Assembly (NCBI GenBank): GCA_003219675.1
Contig: QHPW01000372.1
Span: 1 to 7,753, forward strand
Direction of reading: 5' to 3'
Origin: Verrucomicrobiota bacterium
Lineage (GTDB): Bacteria > Verrucomicrobiota > Verrucomicrobiia > Limisphaerales > AV2
DNA length: 7,753 bases
The notes under the pieces: generated by a model
The model's input: the letters and a program-made list of their open reading frames with translations, nothing else
Database searches by the model: none
What the model was told of the DNA's origin: nothing
Position numbers and translations under genes: made by a program
Shown here: positions 1-5,125 of the stretch, in pieces
Numbering within the stretch: the stretch's first letter is position 1
How the letters are laid out: the number at the start of each line of letters is the position of its first letter

Positions 1-210
1 GATGTGGATTTTACGCGTTTGAACGCGATGGCTTACAAACTGGAAAATGGATTGTTGAGGCTGGTCAACAGCTTGGAGCGAAAGCAAGCCGGCGCGGAGT
101 GGGAAGACCAACTGGTCATCAAAGAAAGCAATGCGACCTACGACGCCGGTGAGGACCGGGTTGATGCGTCTTCACCCCAATACCCCACCTCCCCATCGCC
201 CCGTATTTGA
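1..210 (+). CDS. C-terminal end of an unrecognised protein (left-truncated)
   Basis: The reading frame is open from base 1 to a TGA at 208-210, so only the last 69 residues are visible. I do not recognise the family. The first half is rich in Leu, Glu, Lys and Arg and looks amphipathic and helical (residues around LENGLLRLVNSLERKQ). The last 15 residues are Ser/Pro-rich and look disordered. Third-position GC is only moderate, lower than in lpdA, so the frame is plausible but not proven. The stop lies four bases before the chosen lpdA start, which would fit translational coupling in one transcript. It could instead be a chance open frame across a leader; more upstream sequence would decide. 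Confidence 0.45.
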   Translation, partial: DVDFTRLNAMAYKLENGLLRLVNSLERKQAGAEWEDQLVIKESNATYDAGEDRVDASSPQYPTSPSPRI

Positions 211-214
211 ATTC

Positions 215-1648
215 ATGGACCCCACCCAAACCCAAATCGTCGTTGTCGGCGCCGGGCCCGGCGGGTATGCCGCTGCTTTTTATGCCGCCGACCTCGGCAA
301 AAAAGTCATCCTCGTCGAGCAGGACAAACGACTTGGCGGTGTCTGCCTCAATCGCGGCTGCATCCCGTCGAAGGCGCTGTTGCACGCGACCCACATGATC
401 ACCGCCGCGAGGGAATCCGAGCAACGCGGCATCACGTTCGCCGCGCCTCAGATTGACCTCGCGAAGCTCCGCGCGTGGAAAGAATCCGCCCTCGCCAAAC
501 TCTCCGGAGGTGTGGCGCAGTTGGCGAAACTGCGGGGCGTCGAGGTCTGGAACGGTCGCGGACATTTCGAGGACTCCCGCACGCTGCGCGTCGAGACGGA
601 GCAAGGCCAGAAGTTCGTTGACTTCGAGCAGGCGATTATCGCCGTGGGATCGAAGTCGGCGATGCCGAAAGCGTTTGATCTGGGCAACCCGCGGGTGATG
701 ACCTCGCGCGAGGCGCTCGAGGTCGAAGAGATTCCCGAGCATCTGCTGGTCGTCGGCGGTGGCTACATTGGCATGGAGCTGGGCACTGTTTACGCCGCGC
801 TCGGCAGCAAAGTCGTCGTGGTCGAGGCGCTGGATTCGATTCTGCCCGGCGCGGACGGCGATCTCGTGCGTCCGGTGGTTGCCTATGCACGAAAAGCGTT
901 CAAGGAAGTGCGACTGAAAACGAAGGTCGCAAAGATGGAGACCAGGGGCAAACAAATCAAAGTGATCGTCGAATCCGACGGCCAGCAGAAGGAAGAATTG
1001 TATGACCGCGTGCTGGTCGCGGTGGGGCGCGTGCCGAACTGCGAAGACCTGGGCCTGGAGAATACCAGGGTCCAGCGTGACGACAAAGGCTGCATCAAGG
1101 TCAACGAAAAACAGCAAACCAGCGACCCGAACATCTACGCCATCGGTGATTGCGCGGGCGGCGTGCTCCTGGCGCACAAGGCCTCGCGCGAAGGACGCAT
1201 CGCGGTCGAAGTCATCACGGGCGAGTCCGGCGGCGGCGACAGGTTCATCGTCCCCGCGGTGGTTTTCACCGATCCCGAAGTGGCCTGGTGCGGATTGACG
1301 GAGGCCGAGGCGAAACAAAAAGGCATTGACGTGACGGTCGCGAAGTTCCCGTGGGCGGCGTCGGGTCGGGCCTTGAGCCTTGACCGAACGGACGGTTTGA
1401 CGAAACTCATCATCGATCCGGATAACGAACGCATCCTGGGTGTCGGCATAGTCGGGCACGGCGCGGGCGAGCTGATTGCCGAAGGCGTCGTCGCCATCGA
1501 AATGGGCGCGACCGCGAAAGACCTTGCGCTATGCGTCCATCCGCATCCGACGTTGTCTGAGACGTTAATGGAGGCGGCCGAAGTTTTTTACGGCCATGCC
1601 ACGCACACGTTCGTTAAAAAACAGGCGCCGAAACAAGCGGAGGGTTGA
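215..1648 (+). CDS. lpdA: Dihydrolipoyl dehydrogenase (E3), 477 aa
   Basis: FAD- and NAD-dependent flavoenzyme that reoxidises the dihydrolipoyl groups of 2-oxoacid dehydrogenase complexes or the glycine cleavage system in the cytoplasm. The FAD-binding motif GAGPGG lies at residues 12-17. The redox disulfide CLNRGC gives Cys44 and Cys49. The NAD-binding motif GGGYIG lies at 181-186, and the second FAD motif AIGDCAGG at 309-316 (Asp312). The C-terminal dimerisation domain ends in HPHPTLSE (442-449), giving the catalytic pair His444 and Glu449. All key residues are present and the length is normal. An in-frame ATG at 131 would add a 28-residue Pro/Arg-rich leader and overlap the upstream frame. 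The ATG at 215 places the FAD motif at the usual distance and is preferred, although no clear ribosome-binding site precedes it. No E1, E2 or lipoyl-protein gene is visible, so its complex cannot be assigned. Mercuric or glutathione reductase is less likely given the C-terminal motif. Confidence 0.95.
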   Translation: MDPTQTQIVVVGAGPGGYAAAFYAADLGKKVILVEQDKRLGGVCLNRGCIPSKALLHATHMITAARESEQRGITFAAPQIDLAKLRAWKESALAKLSGGVAQLAKLRGVEVWNGRGHFEDSRTLRVETEQGQKFVDFEQAIIAVGSKSAMPKAFDLGNPRVMTSREALEVEEIPEHLLVVGGGYIGMELGTVYAALGSKVVVVEALDSILPGADGDLVRPVVAYARKAFKEVRLKTKVAKMETRGKQIKVIVESDGQQKEELYDRVLVAVGRVPNCEDLGLENTRVQRDDKGCIKVNEKQQTSDPNIYAIGDCAGGVLLAHKASREGRIAVEVITGESGGGDRFIVPAVVFTDPEVAWCGLTEAEAKQKGIDVTVAKFPWAASGRALSLDRTDGLTKLIIDPDNERILGVGIVGHGAGELIAEGVVAIEMGATAKDLALCVHPHPTLSETLMEAAEVFYGHATHTFVKKQAPKQAEG

Positions 1649-1724
1649 AAACCCGCTACAAAGAAGAGTCGAAACATTGGAAACCTGCACTACGCCGCTC
1701 GGCAGCCCAAGCGTGAAATACAGA

Positions 1725-1744
1725 GCCTCGTTACCTCGGCTGCT
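1725..1744 (+). repeat. Dispersed 20-bp repeat core, copy A
   Basis: Core GCCTCGTTACCTCGGCTGCT, with an 'aga' to its left and 'acga' to its right. It lies in the gap between the convergent genes lpdA and rpiB. Near-identical cores occur at 3947-3966, 7484-7503 (inverted) and 7538-7557. All four are in gaps between genes, and I see none inside a gene. Confidence 0.7.
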
Positions 1745-1769
1745 ACGAAGCGGGATGCGGGCAAGCCCT

Positions 1770-1786
1770 CCGTACCTGGGGTACGG
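1770..1786. terminator. Perfect hairpin between convergent genes, possible bidirectional terminator
   Basis: CCGTACC and GGTACGG form a perfect 7-bp stem around a 3-base TGG loop. It sits 122 bases after the lpdA stop and 35 bases beyond the rpiB stop, where a shared terminator would be expected. There is no strong T-run directly after the stem on either strand (an ATTTTCG follows 11 bases later on +), so intrinsic termination is uncertain. Confidence 0.3.
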
Positions 1787-1820
1787 CGATGACGCCATTT
1801 TCGATCAAACCCAGAGTCAG

Positions 1821-2246
1821 TCACTCGATCAGCCGAACGCGACTGAGACGCCGTCCACCGGCGAACGGCGTGTTCAGCCAGACCTTTACGAGTTCCAAGG
1901 CCAATTCCACCGGAATCGTGCGCTGACCGAGCGTAAGCACGTTCGAATCGTTGTGTTCTCGCGCCCAGCGCGCGGTGTCGAGGCTCCAACAGAGCGCGCA
2001 GCGTATCCCTCTGACTTTGTTGGCCACCATCGCCTCCCCATTCCCTGAACCACCGAGCACAATCCCGCGCTCGAATTCTCCGCGCGCCACGGCCTCTGCG
2101 ACCGGTCGGATGAACACCGGGTAGTCCACCGGTTCGCTGCTGAACGTGCCGAAATCCCGAATCTCATGTCCCAGTTCCTTCAACAGAACTTTGACCTGCT
2201 CCTTGTAATCAAATCCGGCGTGGTCCGAGCCGATGGCAATTCTCAT
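1821..2246 (-). CDS. rpiB: Ribose-5-phosphate isomerase B / RpiB-LacA family isomerase, 141 aa
   Basis: Interconverts ribose-5-phosphate and ribulose-5-phosphate in the cytoplasmic non-oxidative pentose phosphate pathway; some family members act on other sugar phosphates. Family marks are the N-terminal SDHAG (residues 7-11), DYP (41-43), the phosphate loop GGSGNGE (65-71), ANK (75-77), and REHND with His98. Length is normal. The E. coli-type enzyme has a Cys near the start of this loop (CGTGIG). Here that position is Gly, and Glu71 follows the loop. From memory, this matches the mycobacterial-type RpiB, in which a Glu in this position acts as the base. The start was chosen because MRIAIGSDHAG is the usual N-terminus; the frame runs far upstream but without family similarity. 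It converges on lpdA and is divergent from the beta-helix gene. The exact substrate is less sure than the family. Confidence 0.92.
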   Translation of the reverse strand: MRIAIGSDHAGFDYKEQVKVLLKELGHEIRDFGTFSSEPVDYPVFIRPVAEAVARGEFERGIVLGGSGNGEAMVANKVRGIRCALCWSLDTARWAREHNDSNVLTLGQRTIPVELALELVKVWLNTPFAGGRRLSRVRLIE

Positions 2247-2420
2247 GGCGCGCCAAGCCTTGGGGTTATCCGTGTTTTGTCCAGTCGATTCCGGCAGAAC
2301 GAGACTCTTGCTCGTCGTTCCCCGCGCCGTATTGAACGATTCACTTGAGTGTGAGATTGCGATTGAGGGCGTTTGGCCTGACAATGGCCGCGGGTTTATG
2401 AGGCAGGAAATAGAGATGCG
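2247..2420. other. Divergent intergenic region between rpiB and the beta-helix gene
   Basis: These 174 bases must hold the promoters for rpiB (leftward) and the beta-helix gene (rightward). I could not pick convincing -35/-10 pairs on either strand. Just upstream of the rpiB start are two small palindromes, GGCGCGCC (2247-2254) and CCAAG-C-CTTGG (2253-2263), which may be chance. A purine-rich AGGCAGGA at 2401-2408 lies 12 bases before the ATG at 2421 and is a weak ribosome-binding site candidate. Confidence 0.4.
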
Positions 2421-3686
2421 ATGAAACGGGTCGCGATGCTTTTTGCGGTCGCGTTGCAAGTGGCGCCATGGGCAACAAACGGGGCCTCGCCCGGCAACGC
2501 GCCGCAATTGCCGATCACCGGCACACGAATCGTAAACGTTGCCACCGAACCGCAACTGCAAGCCGCGATGGGTGATCTGCAACACGGCGACACCCTTCTG
2601 CTGGCCGACGGCACCTACAATCTCACCAGCAGCCTGTACATCAATGGGAGGAACGACGTGACCATTCGCGGAACCGCCGGCAGCACCAACGTCGTCCTCG
2701 CGGGCAAGGGCATGGACAACGCCGGCTACGGCGGCGCCCCGTTCGGCATCTGGTCCAACGGCACCAATACCACCATTGCCCACCTCACCGTCCGCGACAC
2801 CTACGACAACGAAATTATCTTCAACCCGGGCGCGCAATCGCCGCACATTTACTGCGTCCGGCTGCTGAATGCCGGTTCGCAGTTCATCAAGTCCAATCCC
2901 ACCGACGTCAACGCCGGCAGCGGCGTTAACAACGGCGTTGTCGAGTACTGCTGGTTCGAGTACACCGGCAGCCCTCCCGGCGACCACGGTTCGGGGGTTG
3001 GCTACTTCAACGGCATCAGCGCCCACGCGGCGCAAAATTGGATCATTCGGGCAAACCTCTTCAAAAACCTCCACAATTCCGATACCGCGGCTTATCTCTG
3101 GAACCCCGCCGTGTTGTTCTGGCGGCATTCGGTCAACACCGTCACCGAGCAAAACCTATTCCTCAATGTGGACCGGGCCGTCGCTTACGGTTTGGACAAC
3201 ACGACGCCGTACTTCGACCATGCCGGCGGAGCGATTCGCAATAATTTCGTTTACCTCGCGCCCGCCCTGATGAGCGCGGGCCGCAAAGCCGGCTCCGACG
3301 CTTCGCTCATCGCGTGGAATTCACCGGGCACACGGATTGACCACAACACGGTCCTGCTCAACTCCAATGAGTTTTATGCGGTCGAATTCCGTTTTGCGAC
3401 CACGACCAACGGCGCGGCCCGCAACAATCTCGCCGACGCGCCGATTCACCTGCGCGACAGCGCCGCCGCCTCGATGAACGGAAACCTGCTGAGTGCGGTG
3501 CCTGGAATGTTTGTCCCTGGGCACCGTGACAAACGATTTCGACGGGGATCCCCGGCCTCGAGGCGCCGGTTCCGACATTGGCGCCGACGAGTTCACCACA
3601 AACGCGCCGCCGCGCATCACCGACTTCCGCCTGTCCGGCACCAACTGCGTGGTCAGCTTCACCACGTTTCCGGGCCTGAGTTATGA
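2421..3686 (+). CDS. Secreted right-handed parallel beta-helix protein, frame broken near residue 365
   Basis: The reading frame gives 421 residues, of which about the first 365 look genuine. Residues 1-22 form a signal peptide (MKR, then a hydrophobic stretch, then NGA), so the protein is exported. Residues 35-100 have the opening of pectate-lyase-like beta-helix proteins, with GDTLLLADGTYNL near 56-68 followed by VTIRGTAGSTNVVLAGKG. Beta-helix rungs rich in Asn, Gly and Val follow to about 350 (NGVVEYCWFE, NWIIRANLFKNL, TRIDHNTVLLN). After MFV at 363-365 the frame turns Arg/His-rich and unlike a protein, while the next frame carries a clear continuation. The residues after 365 are therefore probably out-of-frame translation. 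The family often includes polysaccharide lyases or cell-surface proteins. No lyase catalytic residues could be assigned, so the substrate is unknown. A 1-base sequencing error is an alternative to real gene decay. Confidence 0.7.
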   Translation: MKRVAMLFAVALQVAPWATNGASPGNAPQLPITGTRIVNVATEPQLQAAMGDLQHGDTLLLADGTYNLTSSLYINGRNDVTIRGTAGSTNVVLAGKGMDNAGYGGAPFGIWSNGTNTTIAHLTVRDTYDNEIIFNPGAQSPHIYCVRLLNAGSQFIKSNPTDVNAGSGVNNGVVEYCWFEYTGSPPGDHGSGVGYFNGISAHAAQNWIIRANLFKNLHNSDTAAYLWNPAVLFWRHSVNTVTEQNLFLNVDRAVAYGLDNTTPYFDHAGGAIRNNFVYLAPALMSAGRKAGSDASLIAWNSPGTRIDHNTVLLNSNEFYAVEFRFATTTNGAARNNLADAPIHLRDSAAASMNGNLLSAVPGMFVPGHRDKRFRRGSPASRRRFRHWRRRVHHKRAAAHHRLPPVRHQLRGQLHHVSGPEL

Positions 3687-3831
3687 CGTGCAGCGCGCCA
3701 ACGAAGTCGCCGGCAGCGCCTGGTCGCTCGTCGCCGTCGGCCTTCCCGGCACCGGCGGAGTGATTCAATCCACGGATACTAATGCCGCCCGCCAGGCCCG
3801 GCGGTTTTACCTGGTGCGACTCTCCCCTTGA
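3514..3831 (+). pseudogene. C-terminal module of the beta-helix protein in the +1 frame
   Basis: Directly after the last sensible codon of the upstream beta-helix frame, the +1 frame reads SLGTVTNDFDGDPRPRGAGS and then DIGADEF. These are the usual closing motifs of parallel beta-helix proteins. A roughly 75-residue beta-rich domain follows (PPRITDFRLSGTNCVVSFTT, then GLSYDVQRA, ending RRFYLVRLSP) with a TGA at 3829-3831. A GTG at 3493 could start this frame, but no signal peptide or ribosome-binding site supports an independent gene. It is best read as the displaced 3' end of the gene starting at 2421. In such proteins a stretch with GD-HL and AID motifs normally lies between the last rung and the DFDGDPR motif. 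It is absent here, so the break may be a small deletion of a length not divisible by three, not a single-base slip. Confidence 0.7.
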
Positions 3832-3835
3832 GCGG

Positions 3836-3946
3836 ATGTCTTCCTCCATCGCCCGTCACCAGGCCCAACTCGACACCACCACCAGGCTGATGCGGCGCGC
3901 GTATTCCCTGACCCGGCTGGATGGCCACTCCGCATTTGAAGAATGA
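3836..3946 (+). CDS. Small open frame, 36 aa, doubtful
   Basis: ATG at 3836 to TGA at 3944-3946, five bases after the beta-helix stop. It encodes 36 residues beginning MSSSIARHQAQLDTTTRLMR and ending LDGHSAFEE. Codons are mostly GC-ending, and the sequence looks like a polar helix with a Thr/Arg-rich middle. I do not recognise it. The stop codon TGA lies at the left edge of repeat core B, so the frame may be a gene remnant cut by repeat insertion. Alternatives are a genuine small protein or chance. Confidence 0.25.
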   Translation: MSSSIARHQAQLDTTTRLMRRAYSLTRLDGHSAFEE

Positions 3947-3966
3947 GCCTCCTCACGTCGGCTGCT
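3947..3966 (+). repeat. Dispersed 20-bp repeat core, copy B
   Basis: Core GCCTCCTCACGTCGGCTGCT, preceded by 'atga' and followed by 'acgg'. It matches inverted copy C (7484-7503) at 19 of 20 positions and copy A at 16 of 20. It lies directly downstream of the small open frame at 3836. Confidence 0.7.
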
Positions 3967-4016
3967 ACGGTTCAGGGGTTCAATGCGCGAAATCTCTCGG
4001 GGAAATCTTTCCATGA

Positions 4017-4080
4017 CCCCCCTCGCCCCTTGCCTCTCCCCCACTGGGGAAGAGGGTGGCCGGAGGCCGGGTGAGGGGGG
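4017..4080. repeat. Three-stem palindromic repeat, copy 1
   Basis: C-rich left arm and G-rich right arm form an outer stem (CCCTCGCCC with GGGTGAGGG, one G-T wobble). Inside are a hairpin of CCTCT-CCCC with GGGG-A-AGAGG (one bulged A) and a small hairpin GGCC-GGA-GGCC. A second copy with the same three-stem plan and better pairing lies at 5021-5081 in the same orientation. It sits 71 bases before the ATG at 4152. Short palindromes of this 'CCCTCACCC...CTCTCCCC' type are, from recall, common intergenic repeats in many bacteria. Confidence 0.75.
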
Positions 4081-4151
4081 ACAGTGCCCGTTACGACTTG
4101 CGCTGATTTCCTTTTGCTGGAACTGACGATGAGAGGTAGTTTTGGTTTGCC

Positions 4152-4880
4152 ATGAGAAAACATTTTCCCTCGAAGGGCTCAGTCCAACAGCGACTGGATT
4201 CCCGGCATCGCAGACGGCGCTTTCGGTTGGCGGCGGGCGCGATGATGTGTTGCGGCGCGGTTATGCTGTTCCTTGCGGCTACCCGCCTCTGCGCGGACCA
4301 GGTCGAGATGCAAAACGGAGATCGTTACTTGGGGAAGGTATTGTCGCTCGACACAAACACCCTGGTCCTGCGCAGCGACGTGCTTGGCACAGTGCGGTTG
4401 CCGCGCGGCAAAGTGGCGCTCGTTACGCTGGACTCTATTGCGGCGACGAATTTCGCTCGATTGACGTCAACGACGAACGGTCTGTCGGGTGCGCCGTTCG
4501 GGACGCTTACCAACGGCACCACCGATCTTTCCGTGGCCCTCCGGCAACTCGGCGCGAACACGAATTTCATCCAGCAGGTGCGGACGCAGTTTCTTGCTGC
4601 CGCCGGGCCGGAGGCGAACAACAAGTTCAACGCAATGGTGGGCGGCCTGATGAGCGGGACACTGTCTGTGAACGACATTCGCGCGGAGGCGAAATCTGCG
4701 ACCGCTCAATTGAAGGAACTCAAACGCGACCTGGGCGACGATGCTGGCTGGGCGCTCGACGGGTACCTGGCCATTCTGGAGAACTTCCTTCAAGAAACGG
4801 CGGCGCCGGGTATTTCTGCGACAAACCTCTCGCGTCCTTTGCCCAGAGCCAGGCCGGCGCCCGTTCAAGAGGAGGAATGA
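4152..4880 (+). CDS. Exported protein of unknown function, 242 aa
   Basis: I do not recognise the family. Residues 1-25 are Arg-rich and basic, 26-43 are hydrophobic (AAGAMMCCGAVMLFLAA region), and LCA-DQ at 46-50 is a likely signal peptidase site, so the protein probably leaves the cytoplasm. Residues 49-95 (VEMQNGDRYLGKVLSLD, then LVLRSDVLGTVRLP) look like a small beta-barrel of SH3/LSm-like type, as often seen in secreted proteins of Planctomycetes and Verrucomicrobia. Residues 125-215 are mostly helical, with an Asn/Ala-rich middle and a charged helix at 176-196. The tail is Pro/Arg/Glu-rich. An alternative ATG at 4242 (residue 31) would give a shorter but usable signal peptide. The start at 4152 has only a distant AGAGGT upstream. 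Two palindromic repeats flank the gene, and its stop codon abuts a truncated minus-strand gene. Confidence 0.75.
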   Translation: MRKHFPSKGSVQQRLDSRHRRRRFRLAAGAMMCCGAVMLFLAATRLCADQVEMQNGDRYLGKVLSLDTNTLVLRSDVLGTVRLPRGKVALVTLDSIAATNFARLTSTTNGLSGAPFGTLTNGTTDLSVALRQLGANTNFIQQVRTQFLAAAGPEANNKFNAMVGGLMSGTLSVNDIRAEAKSATAQLKELKRDLGDDAGWALDGYLAILENFLQETAAPGISATNLSRPLPRARPAPVQEEE

Positions 4881-4959
4881 TGTATTGGCGCTGTTGCCGG
4901 ACGAAGAATCCGTGCAGCTCGAAGTATTCGCGGACGATGATTTCGCTGACCGCAGCCAT
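4879..4959 (-). pseudogene. Truncated 5' end of a minus-strand gene
   Basis: On the minus strand an ATG at 4957-4959 opens a frame whose first 27 residues start MAAVSEIIVREYFELHGFFV and continue RQQRQYI. Its codons are strongly GC-ending (about 20 of 26 after the start; mostly ATC, GTC, TTC, TAC, CGC), as in the real genes here. The opposite-strand reading of the same bases is less biased. The pattern stops abruptly at about 4879, exactly where the upstream plus-strand gene ends. Beyond that point the frame reads through the antisense of that gene to 4720 with poor codon choice. The amphipathic, aromatic-rich N-terminus resembles, from vague recall, hypothetical verrucomicrobial proteins, but I cannot name a family. 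It is probably a remnant left by a deletion; a short real gene overlapping its neighbour is less likely. Confidence 0.4.
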
Positions 4960-5020
4960 GCTGGTGTGGCATCCCTAACGCTTCCTTACAATGACGCCGA
5001 CCAAGTTGGAAACAGCAACG

Positions 5021-5081
5021 CCCCTCACCCTGCCCTCTCCCCTTCGGATGGGGAGAGGGTGGCCGAAGGCCGGGTGAGGGG
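5021..5081. repeat. Three-stem palindromic repeat, copy 2
   Basis: The outer stem CCCCTCACCC with GGGTGAGGGG is a perfect 10-bp pair. Inside are a perfect 10-bp hairpin CCCTCTCCCC with GGGGAGAGGG around the loop TTCGGAT, and a small hairpin GGCC-GAA-GGCC. This is the better-preserved of two copies (the other is at 4017-4080). It lies 45 bases beyond the aroB stop codon, in the gap after the truncated gene remnant, so it could also stop transcription leaving aroB. Confidence 0.8.
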
Positions 5082-5125
5082 AAAGCGGAACGGTCAGATT
5101 GTATGGGTGTTTCTGTGACATGACA

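Larger units (their letters stand above)
3832..4151. other. Repeat-rich intergenic stretch (320 bases)
   Basis: There is no convincing gene of normal size. In order it holds a 36-codon open frame (3836-3946), repeat core B (3947-3966), a C/T-rich stretch with 'ttcaggggttcaa' (3971-3983), and the first copy of a three-stem palindrome (4017-4080). A leader of about 70 bases to the next gene follows. An AGAGGT at 4131-4136 may be a distant ribosome-binding site for the ATG at 4152. No clear promoter was identified. Confidence 0.5.

Noticed and set aside
119..1459. Long minus-strand open frame (446 codons) opposite lpdA
   Set aside because: It lies fully antisense to a complete LpdA with all motifs. 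The translation is Arg/His/Asp-rich with no family features, as expected for the opposite strand of a GC-rich gene.
2247..3152. Upstream extension of the rpiB frame to a 443-residue protein
   Set aside because: The extra 302 residues are antisense to the beta-helix gene and cross the divergent gap. Similarity to RpiB begins exactly at MRIAIGSDHAG, so the extension is a shadow.
3544..3562. GGGGATCCCC followed by CCTCGAG, resembling a cloning-vector polylinker (BamHI and XhoI sites)
   Set aside because: In the +1 frame these bases encode the conserved DFDGDPRPRGAG motif of beta-helix proteins, so they are native sequence.
4017..5081. Two similar repeats read as a two-unit CRISPR array or an insertion sequence with terminal repeats
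   Set aside because: The spacing is about 940 bases, the repeats are palindromic and in the same orientation, there is no transposase between them, and no target-site duplication is evident.
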